Positions 1 through 12,610 of a stretch of DNA of 64,000 nucleotides are shown here, piece after piece. The position numbers and the translations under genes are program-made. Where the stretch lies: contig CM062805.1 of assembly GCA_031772625.1 (NCBI GenBank), positions 512,286,102 through 512,350,101 on the forward strand, given 5' to 3'. The notes below the pieces were generated by a model. The model saw only the letters and a list, made by a program, of their open reading frames with translations. It was not told where the DNA came from and made no database searches. The stretch is from Pinus tabuliformis (lineage: Eukaryota; Streptophyta; Pinopsida; Pinales; Pinaceae). Positions within the stretch are counted from its first letter, which is position 1. Each line of letters begins with the position of its first letter.

Positions 1-545
1 TAAGAGTTGGAGGACTTGTTGTTGATGTTCGATGTGATGTTCCACTGCCTGAACCTTAGAATTTTCTCTTAAATATGATGTGATTGATGGTGGTTGGTAC
101 CCATAAAGTGCCATAAATGGGGTCATTTTTGTTGCTGTATGGAAGGAAGTGTTATACCACCATTCAGCCAGAGGCAACCATTTGACCCATTGTGTCTGTT
201 TATCAGATACAAAGCAACGAAGATATCCTTCCAAACATTTGTTTACTATCTCAGTTTGCCCATCAGATTGAGGATGATAAGATGAGCTATGAGCTAACTG
301 AGTACCAAGACAAGAAAATAATTCTGTCCAAAAATTTCCAGTGAAAATGGGATCTCTGTCACTTACAATAATCTTTGGGTTTCCATGTAGCTTTTGAACT
401 GTTTCCATAAATGCAGTAGAAACTGTACTGGCTTTAAATGGATGTGATAATGCACAAAAGTGTGCATACTTGGTAAGTCTGTCAACTACCACCATGATGA
501 CACTCTTTCCCTCAGACTTGGGTAAACCTGTGATAAAATCCATTG
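1..545 (-). pseudogene. Integrase core fragment of element A
   Basis: The minus strand reads as a Ty3 integrase catalytic core: a start like [12 protein letters not shown], then the segment with DRLTKYAHF, then SDRDPIFTG and the YHPQSDGQTE block around the second and third catalytic acidic residues. In intact elements this enzyme joins the cDNA copy to host DNA. The fragment continues off the left edge, so the C-terminal part cannot be read. The same region is present in element B at 16181-17098 with clear similarity. Part of a fossil element; no host role is implied. Confidence 0.85.
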
Positions 546-2840
546 AAACCTCCTCCCAACGTTGGCTTGGAATGGATAAAGGTTGTAATAGACCCAGTGT
601 CTTAATTGTTTCAACTTTATTTTGTTGGCAAACCAAACATTCCGCCACAAACTTTTGAATATCTGATTTAAGGCCATCCCAAAAAAATTCCTTCTTACCC
701 TGTGGTAAGTTTTTAAAAATCCTGAGTGCCCTCCTAAGGGAGAAGTGTGCAATTCCATAAGAATCTTTTGTTTTAGCTGGGAATTCTTACAGAGGTATAA
801 GCGATCTTTGTACCATAACGAATCATTTTGCCAGCTAAATGTATCAGAAGTACTGGAATCTTGTTGTAGCTTTCGAATAAGTGCCCACACTTCTTCGTCA
901 TTCTTCCATTCCTCCTTTGCTTCGTTTATCCAATCTGGTTGGATAATAGAAATGGCACACAACAATGCTTCCATATCCTCATCCTTTCTTGAGAGTGCAT
1001 CTGCCACCACATTTTGCTTCCCTTTTTTGTAGATGATTTCAAAGTCATAACCCAACATCTTTGTGACCCACTTTTGTTGCTCTTCAGAGGATAATCTTTG
1101 TTCTAAAAAGTATTTAAGGCTATCATGATCCGTTTTTACCTTGAAGTGTCTTCCCATTAGGTAGGGTCGCCATTTCTTAAGTGCATGGAGTATTGCCAAC
1201 ATTTCCTTCTCATAAATAGCTTTGCTTAAAAACTTTCCCTTGATTGGACGACTTTCAAAAGCAATGGGTCTTTCATCTTGCATTAGAACAGCACCAATTC
1301 CATTTCCTGAAGCATCACATTCCACAATAAAGGTTTTTGTGAAGTCCGGTGTAGCTAAGACCGGTGCTTGGCACATTGCCTCTTTAAGATGTTTAAAGGC
1401 CTTTGTTGCTTCCGGAGTCCATGAAAATGAATCTTTCTTCAATAATGTTGTTAGAGGTGCTGCTATTCTCCCATAATTCTTAACAAACTTGCGATAATAC
1501 CCTGTCAACCCAAGAAATCCTCGCAGATGCTTTATGGATGTGGGGATTTTCCATTCCTTAATGGCTTTAATTTTGCTAGGGTCTACCTTAACTCCTTCAT
1601 GAGATACAATATGACCCAAATATTCCACCTCCTGGACTCCAAAGAAACATTTGGATCTTTTTGCATATAATTGTTTCTCCTCCAATAGTTGTAGCACCTT
1701 GTCAACATGTTCAACATGATCCTTCCAAGACTTGTTGTAGATTAGTATATCATCAAAAAATACTAACACAAATTTTCTAAGGAATGGTTTGAAAATTGAA
1801 TTCATCAAACCTTGAAATGTTGAAGGTGCATTGGTAAGGCCAAAAGGCATGACCAAAAATTCATAATGACCCTCATGAGTTCTAAATGCCGTTTTTGGAA
1901 TGTCTTCAATCTTCATTCTGATTTGATGATATCCCGAACGAAGATCCAACTTGGTGAAGTAAATTGATCCATGCAATTCATCCAGTAATTCATCAATGAC
2001 AGGAATGGGGAACTTATCTTTAATAGTGAGCTTGTTGAGCTCCCTATAATCTGGACACATGCGCCATGATCCATCCTTCTTGTGCACCAATACTACTGGA
2101 GCTGAGAAAGAACTTTGACTCGGTTGAATTATACCAGCCTCTAGCATTTCTGCAACCATACGTTCAATTTCACTTTTTTGGACATATGGATATCTGTACG
2201 GCCTGATGTTTGGAGGAACACTTCCTGGAATCAGATGAATAGCATGATCATGATCACGCATAGGTGGGAGACCTTTGGGAGTCTCAAATACCTTGGAATG
2301 ATTGTCCAGGACTTTTTGGAGATCTGGAGAAATAGATGATTCCAATGTGGAAACATCTAGCGAACATAATTGTGCAATTACACCTCTTTGCTCCTTTTTT
2401 AGAAGCTTTGTCATGCCATTAGAGCTGATTATCTTTCCTGGTTTCCCTGCAATACCCCTTAATTCAACTTCCTTTCCTTCCACAGAAAATTTCATGAAAA
2501 GTTCTTGAAAATTAAAAGCTATTGTACCCAAGGATTGTAGCCATTGGACTCCTAGTACAACATCAGCACCTCCCATTGGAATGGAAAGCATTGGGCTAGT
2601 CAATACATATTCTCCCATGGATAGCTTGATATTATGGCACTTTCCAGAACAATTTATTGTTCCTCCATTTGCAATCATCACTTGACACTTTGGTGCTGGA
2701 TATAGGAAGCAATTCAATTCTTTTGCTACCCTACAATGAATAAAATTGTGGGTGCTTCCTGAATCAATCAACACTATTACCTTTTTCTTCTTGATTTGTC
2801 CTTCTATCTTGATGGTTTGAGGAGTGGTAATTCCCGCCAA
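486..2840 (-). pseudogene. Pol region of element A (protease, RT, RNase H, integrase zinc region)
   Basis: A 784-codon open stretch. Near residue 26 it has the retroviral-type aspartic protease signature ([11 protein letters not shown]). RT occupies roughly residues 230-400, with [31 protein letters not shown] and the FFDDILIY active-site box. A Ty3 RNase H follows ([34 protein letters not shown]), and the start of the integrase zinc-binding region is at the end. Domain order protease-RT-RNase H-integrase is that of Ty3/gypsy. The matching region of B (17340-19400) is more decayed. The length suggests A decayed later or less than B. The element as a whole is still a fossil. Confidence 0.93.
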
Positions 2841-2950
2841 TGCATTACAAGATATGGTCGGATTTATTTGTTCTTCATCTAGGCTTTGTTCCTGGAATAT
2901 ATCCTCTTCTTTTGACCTTTCTTGCTCCTTTTCTTCTTCCTCTTCACAAT

Positions 2951-4063
2951 CTATGTAGAATAATTTCTTCTCAGCACACTTATGACCTTTTGTGTATTTG
3001 CTATCACAATTGTAACAAAGCCCTTTTGCTCTTTTTCTTCCAATTGTTGTGGTGTCAACCTTGTAGGTTGTGGAAGACTATGGGCAACAACACTTCCGTC
3101 TTTATAGTTGTGAATGGTATGCTTCCTAGTTGCCATAATTTTGCTTTCCATTTTTCTTGCTAACCTGAATGCCTTCTCTAATGAATCAGGTTCCCAAAGG
3201 CGCACATCATGTTGGATATTATCCTTTAAAGACCCTATGAACACATCAATCCTATGCTCCTCTGGAATATCTTTTACCCTTATGTTCAATTTTTGGAACT
3301 CCTCAATGTGCTCCATTATTGAACCCTTTTGTTTGAGACTTATCAATTGGCTAAAAAAAGTGTTGCTTTTTGTATCCTCATAATGTGCTATCAATTCTTC
3401 CGTAAAAATTGCCCAAGTGATAAATTGTTTACGAGAACAAAACCATTGATACCATACAAACTGATTTGGTTCCAAATATAAAGTTGCCATACGTACCTTT
3501 TGTGTGTTTTGCACATTATTGAGATTGAAGAATTGCTCCATCTGTAATATCCATGTGGCGGGATCCTTGCCATCAAACTTCCTCATATCGATTTTTGGAA
3601 CATGGTGAGTCTTCGATCCAACATTAGAGTCTATGGAATCATGATTAACATTTCTTTTGTTCTCATCATGAGTTTCCTTTAGTACTCTTTCACCCTTAGT
3701 GACCATTTCTTGTAGCAACTTATTCATATTTATCTTCAATTCTTCCATCTTATCATCCATGCCATCAATTTTAGCGTCCATGCCATTCACCTTAGCTTCC
3801 ATGCCATCCATCTTAGCTTCTACACCTTTCTTTAAACAGTCCATCTTAGCTTCTACACCTTTCTTTAAACCATCCATCTTAGCTTCTACATCTTTCTTTA
3901 AACCATCCATCTTAGATTCTGTTCCTTTTTGTGCAAGGGACAGTTGTTGCACTTGGTCTTGTAATTTTGATATATCATGTTGCATTTCTTCCTCTTCTTC
4001 ATGAGTCATGCTAGAGCTTTCAGGTTCCTTACTAGGTGTTTGCATTTTCTTTCCTCGGGGCAT
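2951..4063 (-). pseudogene. Gag of element A with a coiled-coil repeat at its N-terminus
   Basis: A 370-codon stretch. After an acidic start (MTHEEEEEMQHD), residues about 50-115 form repeated units of the type EAKMDGLKKGV, predicted coiled coil. Around residues 150-330 comes a retrotransposon gag core (FDGKDPATWILQMEQFF, YEDTKSNTFFSQL, EEFQKLNIRV). In this family gag builds the virus-like particle. A zinc-knuckle-like segment lies toward the protease boundary, as in B. The start codon at 4063 gives a sensible gag start after a leader of about 660 bp from the primer site. B's gag has the same plan with a different number of coil repeats. Confidence 0.88.
3800..3920 (-). repeat. 33-bp minisatellite encoding the gag coiled coil (element A)
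   Basis: Near-identical 33-bp units read as an 11-residue unit (AKMDGLKKGVE) repeated about three times, followed by shorter, more diverged MDGM/MDAK units. An 11-residue repeat fits a hendecad coiled coil. Element B has related units at about 20330-20460 in a different arrangement, so this segment changes length by repeat gain and loss. Confidence 0.8.
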
Positions 4064-4739
4064 CAGTTACCAATAATAATGCTCTACTATGCCCTTTGAA
4101 TTCCTTCAAAATAAATTTTCAAACCAAGCTTAAGCAAAAATTTAAAAAAATCTACACACCTTTTTTCACTTTGTAGGAGCTTGATATTGCCTCTGATATA
4201 TCTCTGTACTTTCCAATCATCTAGTTCTGAAATTGTGACCTGTAGTAGCTCTCTGTGTCCTCTTTCCAATGCCACCAGTCTGATCCAAATTGGATTCTTC
4301 AAGAAAGAGTTATGCACAATCTCCCAAGATGACCTGATTATAGACCTTTCCAGAAGAGTGAACTTGTATGAAGTGCCACGTGTACAATTTTCGACCTTTG
4401 GTTCTGAAAAAGTTATACAAGAAACTACAGTCCGTCCTCTTTCTGCACCTTCTTACAAATTTCAATCTGATCCCCAGAGAGAAAGTTATGACGATTTTCC
4501 CTAGGTCACCTGTTTTGAATGTAATTCAGGAGTCTGTAAAAAGACCAACTTCCTCAGAGCATATCTCCGCAAATATCGCGCAAAAAGATCTAAACTTCGG
4601 ACCCAAGGTTCAGCGCGATTTCTTCTCAAATGGGTTTTTCTTGCGACTTCTGAAACGTCACAGAAAACAAGTTATAGTGAAAATGCCACGATGACCTGTT
4701 TGGAGCAGCGAAACCCTAGAATCCAAAGCTCTGATACCA
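4064..4739 (-). other. Leader and primer binding site of element A
   Basis: Untranslated leader between the LTR and gag. The minus strand has TGGTATCAGAGC (4728-4739), the usual plant primer site matching the 3' end of initiator tRNA-Met, two bases inside the LTR edge at 4742. The leader contains one copy of a unit of about 186 bp that is duplicated in the leader of element B. Confidence 0.9.
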
Positions 4740-4741
4740 AA

Positions 4742-5074
4742 TGTTATGAAACCAGCTCAAGAAAAGATAGAAAAGATAGATCAACGCCTTAGAATTCAGA
4801 ATCTTCGAGGGGGAAACCTCCTTTACATTACATAAATGAACAATTTTTCCATGATACAAATGACAAAACCTCCTTTCTATATATAGGAGTCTAAGGAGTC
4901 ACAATATAATCCAGCCGACCTAACAATAATAATATAAAGCCACAAAAATAACAATAGAGGGATTCTATGGGGCACAGAAATAACAATATGGGGGTAATAG
5001 GGGCACAACAATATAAATAAGGGGTATAACCACAATAGTAATGGGGTAATCACTAGTATTATAGGGACCCAACA
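4742..5074 (-). repeat. 5' LTR of element A (333 bp)
   Basis: Bounded by TGTTATGAAACC on the left and GGACCCAACA on the right of the plus strand, so TG...CA in either orientation. Closely similar to both LTRs of element B (15699-16031 and 21468-21799), including the shared run around CTATATATAGGAGTCTAAGG, which may hold a TATA-type promoter. The partner LTR is outside the window. Confidence 0.92.
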
Positions 5075-7902
5075 AAGTTACTCCTTGTAAACTACGTTTG
5101 ATGATCCTTCACTCTGCATGTAACAATAGTTATGCATAATGACCCCATTTCTTGCAATAGTATTAGTTATAATCCATCTTCTAATTATCACACAAACAAT
5201 TATTTTAGAAACTATCAATCTATTCTTTGCATAATTCATTATTCTTTCATGCAACCTTCATTGTCAGAAAAACTCTAACATCATGTTTCTATAAAATATC
5301 AATGTATCAAATCTCCAATATTGAATCTTTACGATTATCATGTTTATGCTGTAATCTCCGTAATATTCTATGCTTATACATATTTTCATTTATCACCTTC
5401 TTGTGCATGCGTAAATAAAATTAAAAGTCATCTCTAATCCTTTACTTTTACATGCATCATCAAGTAAGATACCATCACTATTTAACACCCTAATTACTAT
5501 CTGCAAATCATACTATTAGTGTATTTATCAACAAGTAAAACCATGGGTGTAAGTCAAAAATTCCTTGTTATCTTTCTCTTGTTGAAAAACAATGGCATCC
5601 ATCCACTTGCTCCTTTCAATGTAAAGTTATGTTTACCAACATAAACTACAAATAATCTTGCTATTAAAAATAATATAGAGTTCAACTATTCTTCTTGTTT
5701 ATCTTCAAATACATTATAAAAAATCATGTTTATTTATATGCATCTCACATGCATTAAATAAAATGCATAAATATTATCAAAGCATTACTATTTTTCCATA
5801 TTTCACATGCTATAAGTAAATACATGTAATTATAAATAAACATGCCTATTTATGTTTGGAAATGAAAAAATGTTTGCATTAATAAAATAATATTTATATT
5901 ATTTCTATGAATGTGAAGTCAAATGCATTAACCATTGGAGAGACACAACTATTTTTTATCACCAATGCATGCCATTACATTGCCAAAGGTAAACTTTTAT
6001 TCATGTGTAAAAATATTATAAACGTAGTGTTGTAATTGATCTACTGTGAATGTATTTACCATTGCAAAATCACTTCTTTATATCCAATATATAAAATCCA
6101 CTTTCAAATTGAATGAGAATAACCTCTAAACTATGGATATTCTTGTTATTATCCATCTAATAATATAGGTAAATAATGTAACCCACAATTATTCTTGTTT
6201 TCCTCATTATATCTCAAATGCATTATACAATGAATACCATTTCAAAAACAAGTCTATTTTATCCACACGCCTGCTCGAATGATTCCATACAAAGAAAACA
6301 AAAGAAGGTGTATTCTATCCACATGCATGCACCTCAAACAAATCAATACATCAAAAACAAAAATGAGGATATGAGATGCACATGTATGCACCTCAAATAA
6401 TTCAATACAACACAACACAACATATAGAGGAGGTAATGTCCGGGAGAATAGATTCAACCCATGAAGAGATCACCAATATCACATGTAAGTAACCAAAACC
6501 TACAATTCTATGTTGATAACATCCAAAAATTCAAGCACAAAATATCCAAAAATAACAAAAATACTAAGGTCCATTATCACAATTCAACATTCTAAAATAG
6601 AAACAAAATCAGTTATTTACCAAAGGAATTTTTGCAGGACTATAGTTCATAAACAAAAATATTAGTAACATCCATTATGGCCCTTGCAAAAATATAAGCA
6701 GGAGAATCACCATTCCACAAATGCAATCATTGAAATACAAGAGGATCCATGACATGTTTTCTGGTAGATGCACAATGCACCATGATCTATTGACCAGTCT
6801 AGGGGTGAGGAGTCGCATGTAGCCATTGAAACCATGTGACAAGCATGAACACACTGAGGCCGATAGTATTTTCAACCTCCTCCCAAGTAAATGCACCTTT
6901 TCCATCTATTTATTGTTTGTGATGACTTTTATAGTGTTTCTTAATCGTCATTCTTGACTTAAGAGTTATCTAGTTTCTCCTTGGTCCAATGATTTTTTTT
7001 CTTTTCTTGACATTCTTACCCACCAATTCTTCCTTGATTTTTATTTTCTTGAAATTCTTCACTACACACTATTTCTTGATGTTTCCAACTAAAAACTAAT
7101 TGTTTTCATAGCACATTAAAACTAATAACAATTTTTCCATGACATTACAAATCAACATCGTCCACTGTAACTATAATAAAGGGTCATTTGAGAAAGTGAA
7201 AGGTAGTTTTTTCACAAGATTCAATATAACTACTATTAAAACTGATAGGTGCGCTATGTTATTGTAGGTCAGTGGCTATATTTATACACCCTCAAAGAAT
7301 ATAAACTATACATAACTTGTATATAATATCAATATTTTCATTCAAATGTACAATAGAAAATAACTATCAATTTGCAATTACCTTACATGTTTATTAATCC
7401 AAATCAATAAACTCTAGGCTTGGTTGATATGAACCATATAATTTACACCTTATTATCCTTTTGAATGAATTCATAATAGTTGAGATCTAAATTTATGGTT
7501 AAAATCATTCTTAATTGAACAATAATTAATTAGAAATCTCTTACCATCATTTTCCAAACAATTTTGGTGAAGTGGAATCCAACCTTAAGATTACAAATAT
7601 TTCTTTTAACTACACTCCACTCCATTTATGTTGTTAGTTATCATTTTCCATCGTTTGGAGTACATCTAGTTCTAGGGATATGGATATTACATTCTCCCCC
7701 CCACCTTAACTGTAACATTGTCCTTGATGTTCATGTTGTCATCATTACAGTTCATCTAGTTTTTATCGCCTACTAGAACTTTGTATTTTCATTTAGATTA
7801 CTTTTATTTCCTGCAATATGATTTTTAGATCCTCTTGTACTCATGACATTTATCTCCAGTCATGACAGTTTGTAACTAGAACAAACAAAAGGGGATTCGT
7901 CC
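5075..7902. other. AT-rich stretch without a recognisable gene
   Basis: Between element A and element D. Only short chance open frames occur, and I see no domain, LTR boundary or tRNA. It contains a weak repeat at 6262-6415. It may be old decayed repeat sequence or true intergenic DNA. Confidence 0.6.
6262..6415. repeat. Degenerate tandem repeat, about three units of about 55-60 bp
   Basis: Three successive blocks share the pattern TATTxTATCCACATGCATGCACC, then CAAAxAATxCAATACA, then an A-rich tail. The short reading frames on both strands here are by-products of the repeat. Confidence 0.5.
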
Positions 7903-9559
7903 TGTTGTTTCTCTTTATCACTGATGTAAAAATGTCAGGAAGACAAATTCAATACTCCTAGCTAAAAAATCAATTAAATCATTGATGGGGGAAACTATCA
8001 AGCCCTAGCACCATGGAAGAAGATCTAAGGTTAAAACCCGCACTCATGGAGCCCCTACCAGTTAGGTGCAGTAGGCTAAAGGAGGAGTTTTGAACAAGCG
8101 CACCCTTTTGAGTAAAGTCGAAGAAGGTTAAGGGAAGATAACAATCCATCTCCCCCCGACTAGCCCTTCGAATCTTTTTAAGGGGATAACTTGTATGGGT
8201 GATAGGTTAGTGCTAGCCCCCAAAGTTAGTAAGTCAACCTAGCAAGCCTACCGATCCAACAACCTAGATTCATTTTGGGGGGTAATAGATGGATCTGACC
8301 TCCCACTCTCCTACCCACCAGAGGATGGTGGGGACCACTCGTCACGATGTTCAGTCCACCAACACCAATTCAAGTGAGCAAGGAATTCAAAAATTAAATG
8401 GTAAAATATCCACCCCCTTCTTTCTCCCATCCACCTATCATCTGTCATGACCCAATCCCATTCTATCACGTGTCCTCTGATGACATCATCCCACGTTAGC
8501 TAACCATTTCTCTTCACCTATGAAAACCCTTCCCGCCTCAAAATTTTGAAAGTTTTGTATTGCTTCCTAATGCAAATGCCTCTCGCCTTTGGTTTGTTCT
8601 GTAAACATCATATGCTCTCTTAATTGATCTGGCACCTCCCTCCAATTTTGTTTTTATCTATCGCCAGGACAACTAGGTAATTGGTAACAACCTCTTACAT
8701 AAACGAGAAGAATCATTTTGTCTCCTCAACCAGGGTCAAAATCATTGAGGTGATTCCATAGCTAATTCAAAAATTCCTAATTTACCCAAGCTCCTCTAAA
8801 CCATAGCAGTTTATAGAAACTACATTGATCTACCATTACACTACTGTTCCAACTGATGCACAATGATCCTCTCTGCAAATGGTCTTCGCCCCTGGCCTAT
8901 AGTCTCTGCTCATTGCTGAAAATTTCCTTATAACCCTCTTTGCAGAGCTTATTCAGCCCATCATGTCCCAAATTGCTCATCTGTTTTGTGATGAAGAAGC
9001 CATTATAGTTATTAAATCTTCTCTAGGGTTTCTAGGGAAAATGATGCATCCTGGCCATTTGTTCGACATCCCTGCTTAGCTCACTAAGGCCATAAGATTC
9101 TAGCACCATTTCCCCACCACCTCCTATTTCAAATATTATTTCTTGTTGTTATTCTTGTTTGTTTACACTCATGTGGATGAGTTCGAGTGTTTATGTCTCA
9201 GTTTGGTGGCTTCCAAAAAAAAGGAAGTTTGTTTTTGACTGGAACGTTATTGTTAGGAAGGGACAAGATGTTCAGGGCTATTCCCAGTTTATATCCTCCT
9301 ATATGGACATTTCCTATAATATTATTCTTGGTGTTTCCTGTCACAAAGTTGTCCCTAAGGAAAATGCAATCCTTCAACTTAGCAAGGATACTAGGGTCGG
9401 GGACGGGCACCTTTTTGAGGACTGGTACCTCTTTGAAGGTATGAGCTTCCTCCTTACCACTTGCCTTTGTTTATGCCCATGAGGATTTTCGCTCAGGAAT
9501 TCATTAGATAGAGCGTTAATGTAGACCAAGTTCACTTTGTCCCTGCTAAGAAGTGATAT

Positions 9560-10081
9560 ATGTTGAAGTTGGGCAAGCCTTTGAGACCTTTTATTTTCAA
9601 TTCTAGGAAGGGCCATAGGGTAGTTGAGGAATTACTCGAACAGATGAATTTTGGCCTAGGGGAGGTTTGGCACTATGATCATCATGGTATCATTACCAAG
9701 AGAAGAGAGAGCATAAAGGCTTCAACTTATGAGCACGAGGATAGGCCTGATATCGAATGGAAGGCTAACTTTTATTTGTGGCCTATTGACATAGAGATGG
9801 AAATTGAGGTTATACCAATGAAGGACAAGGCACAAAAAAGGATTGTTGACAAAATTGAAGATGTTGAGATGGAGGATGTACACCTTTGTAAAAAGGCAAA
9901 GACCCAAGAGATAGAGGAAGAAGAAATTGATACCATGTTAGTAGAGACTAGACTAGATCAACCAGCCTTCCTGGGGATTTTCGAAGACCCATTACGGACT
10001 GTTTCCTCATCCTCTTATGAGGTGGCCATTTTATGTACAAAAGGAAGTGCAACTTCTATTGAGCCAAGCTGGCCTATTTGA
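9560..10081 (+). pseudogene. Protein-like sequence inside D's 5' LTR, unknown function, first part
   Basis: A 173-codon frame beginning KLGKPLRPFIFN and rich in charged residues (EIEEEEIDTML, KKAKTQ). The second copy at 42236-42562 encodes a clearly related sequence (RRESIKASTYE and MEDVH are shared), so the coding character has partly survived in both. I do not recognise a domain. Further parts are at 10121-10420 and 11277-11585. Position and character resemble the extra ORF upstream of gag described in Ogre/Tat elements, but here it seems to lie within the LTR. Fossil; not a host gene. Confidence 0.55.
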
Positions 10082-10120
10082 AAGGCCATTAAAGAAAGAA
10101 ACAAGAATCTAAGGGAAGAG

Positions 10121-10420
10121 GTGCAACAACAAATGGCATATCATTCAGTCCTATATCAAACTAGACTTCTGGCTACTATGGACTTAGAGAGAAACCAAAT
10201 CAATTTCTCACTGCAACACAAACTAGCCCACTCATTAACTTTAGGCTCTCAATTCAAGGTCCTAGATGTTTCATTTGACTTGACAAGTGTCACTCTGCCA
10301 GATAAGATCAAATTCCACACGAAAGTGGGGGAAATGTTGTATAATGAGCTCAATAGAAATGGAGTGACCATCAGCAAGGCTGAGCAGTTGCTAGAGAAGG
10401 CAGAAGCAAGGTTAAAATAG
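10121..10420 (+). pseudogene. Protein-like sequence inside D's 5' LTR, coiled-coil part
   Basis: A 99-codon frame with LERNQINFSLQHKLAHSL and a helical, leucine-rich end (KAEQLLEKAEARLK) that suggests coiled coil. The second copy (42758-43186) continues the coiled-coil pattern for about 60 more residues. Same unknown protein family as at 9560-10081. Shared hydrophobic spacing between two diverged copies argues this was once a translated protein. Confidence 0.55.
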
Positions 10421-11276
10421 GAGAAAGCTAACTCCAGAGCTTTACACATGCAAAATGAGAGCTCCAATGAGTTGATTGTGAATTTGGGGGTAAATCTATA
10501 GGACAAAGTTGCATCTGAATCTCTTCTCCAAAGTTCACAATCATAAGTACATGAGTTAAGGCACAAAATGAATATTCCAAGTAGTGAGCATGTGCAATCT
10601 AAGGAACTTGGATAGGTGGAAGAAGAGAGGGAAATCATGGCCAAAGAAATGATAGAAAGAAACAATGAGATAGTAGCCCTCAAGGAACAAGAAATAGGAC
10701 TTCATCTAAGGATAGACACACACATTTGTGTAGTGCTTGTGCCTAAAAACCCCTAAAATCCCACATACCAACTCACCAAGACCCTCATTGAACTCCATAT
10801 TTAAAAAACGGAGCTTAAGAAAGTGCATAAGGATTTCAAAATTACCCATAGAATCCTAGCACAAAAATAAAAACAACTTAAGACATCCAGGACCGATGCA
10901 GACCTGAATGGTAAGAACCTATAGGTAGAAAACCAAGAGATTGTCGAGTTAAAAGGAAATATGAAGGGAAACATATATCTTTTGTAGTCCAAGCAACTTG
11001 TCTAGGATGAAATCATAGAATAAATCAAAATAAACTGGGAGTACATCATCAGTCGGATGGATGAACAAAAGATTGTAGTTAAGGACTATGAATATTTCAT
11101 CCTAGCTTCCAAAGAAGATGGTGAAATAACTCCCAAATTTCTAAGAAGTTCTTTCATTTTGTGAATTAAAGGCCACTCACTGAGTTGAGGCCAATATATA
11201 CAGTGGATAGAGTATATTCTACCATTAAAATCTTTAACTTTGTTCAGAAGTAGGAGGCCAAAGTCAAAATTGAGGA

Positions 11277-11585
11277 ATGCTTAGGGGTGGTGTACAGAAA
11301 GATGTGGTTGATTTCAATGTTGAGTTGGATGATAGAGTCAGGGAAAGGTTCCCTAGCTGTTGGGATCTTGTGGGAATGATAATCCCATGGACACAATACA
11401 ATCAAATGTTAGTGGAGGCCAAGAGAAAGGCATATTTGTCTCATGAGAAGAATGACACCCTTAAAGGTAAAATAGTGATTAACTATCTCACAAAGGAATT
11501 TCAGCTATTAGGGTTGGTAAATACCTTATTCCTCCCTAGGTTGGGCTATACAGGGGTCACAAATCCCAAGATTTCATATCAGTGA
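11277..11585 (+). pseudogene. Protein-like sequence inside D's 5' LTR, C-terminal part
   Basis: A 102-codon frame (RERFPSCWDLVGMIIPWTQYNQMLVEAKRKAYL...) with balanced composition unlike the AT-rich non-coding DNA nearby. No family recognised. The partner copy is not visible because element G interrupts the second LTR at 43399. Followed by about 1 kb of AT-rich sequence to the proposed LTR end. Confidence 0.45.
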
Positions 11586-12592
11586 TTCTTTCATGCTCCT
11601 CTACCAGCTTTAGCACTATGGCAGGGGCATAAACAGTTTGTCAATCCTCCTGTGCTCCAGAACATCAACCTAGTGATGTTGTCTCTAGAACCCGATTATC
11701 ATGACTAAGGATACTGCTGATCACGTTGATCATGACACTTTGATTTTTATTTTATGTAATATTTTATTTTCAGAAGAAACAATCTCAGTTAGTTAGAATC
11801 TGGTTAGTACAATTGTGCCATTTATCATACTAATATTTTGTTATGATGATTCACTTCCATCAATAAATGATAATTTTTAATGGGCTCTCCCTTTGAGGCC
11901 CTATAAAAACAGTTCATGATACATAACCAAAGGTTCAAAATTTTTGGTGTTCCAAGAGAGAATCTCTATAAGTTGTCAATAAAATGATTTGTTGAATATT
12001 AATGAATTTTTTTGGTGATTCTAGCTCATATAAATGTGCAGTATGTATTTATTCGTGTGTTTGTTTCATATGTTCTCACTCTTCTTCTAAGATTACATGC
12101 AATAGAAACTACTGGATATATTTTCATGGATTTCTGGATTCATCTAGCTATAATGCGGATTAAAGATGCATGTAACTACTATGAATTGTTATCCTTAAAA
12201 TTTGCTTCATGTATCTTAGCACTTCATTTTAACACCCTTCCAGTACGTTCCACGTTGAACTTCAATGAGCATGATTCTTAAGTTTAAGCCTTGTGTGTTG
12301 GTTTTATTTCTTATTTTATTCTTTTATCCGATATACTACAAATGAACTATAAAATTCCATGTGCATATGATGTTGGCTGATAGAGCCAGATATTAATTCT
12401 TCTATGAGTTATATTTTGCATCCAACTCTGTATTTCTCCTCTTAAGGAAGGTTTTGAGTCAATTTCATATCACATATGGTAATAATGAGTGTAATAGAAA
12501 ATATCAGCATATCCTTGAAGCACTCATCAATATGTCCTAGGAATTGGTCACGTTTCAATCCAGAGGCTGTCTCGAGGAATCACAACATCTTC

Positions 12593-12610
12593 TGGCATCG
12601 TTGTCAGGGA
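12593..12610 (+). promoter_or_regulatory. Primer binding site candidate of element D
   Basis: TGGCATCGTTGTCAGGGA, five bases after CACAACA. It is a decayed match to the TGGCGCCGTTGCCGGGGA primer site typical of plant Athila/Tat Ty3 elements. A second TTGGCGACTCCACTGC string at about 12699 is an alternative. Confidence 0.6.

Larger units (their letters stand above)
1..5074 (-). mobile_element. Element A: Ty3/gypsy chromovirus, cut by the left window edge
   Basis: Minus-strand Ty3 element with, from right to left, a 333-bp LTR, a tRNA-Met-type primer site, a leader, gag, protease, reverse transcriptase (RT), RNase H and integrase. The integrase end and the other LTR lie outside the window. Its LTR and protein sequences match element B at 15699-21799, so the two belong to one family. 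B carries a chromodomain-like tail after its integrase, which places the family among the chromoviruses. The copy is broken but much of pol is still open. The outer flank at 5075 reads AAGTT; the matching target duplication would be off the window. Confidence 0.93.
7903..12587 (+). repeat. Probable 5' LTR of element D (about 4.7 kb)
   Basis: Starts TGTTGTTTCTC, exactly where similarity to 27166 onward begins; upstream flanks of the two copies do not match. The proposed end is AATCACAACA at 12587, giving TGTTG...CAACA ends, five bases before a primer-site-like sequence. LTRs this long are known in Ogre-type elements. The far end cannot be confirmed because the second copy is cut by element G at 43399. 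If the true LTR is shorter, the protein-like sequence here would be an internal ORF upstream of gag, as known in Ogre. Confidence 0.65.

Noticed and set aside
4728-4739. tRNA-like strings GCTCTGATACCA (also at 21453, and as TGGTATCAGAGC near 29700)
   Set aside because: They are primer binding sites complementary to a tRNA 3' end. No cloverleaf or other tRNA sequence surrounds them.
6218-6400. 60-codon plus-strand frame
   Set aside because: Lies in a degenerate tandem repeat and has a histidine/lysine-rich composition given by that repeat; no support for a gene.
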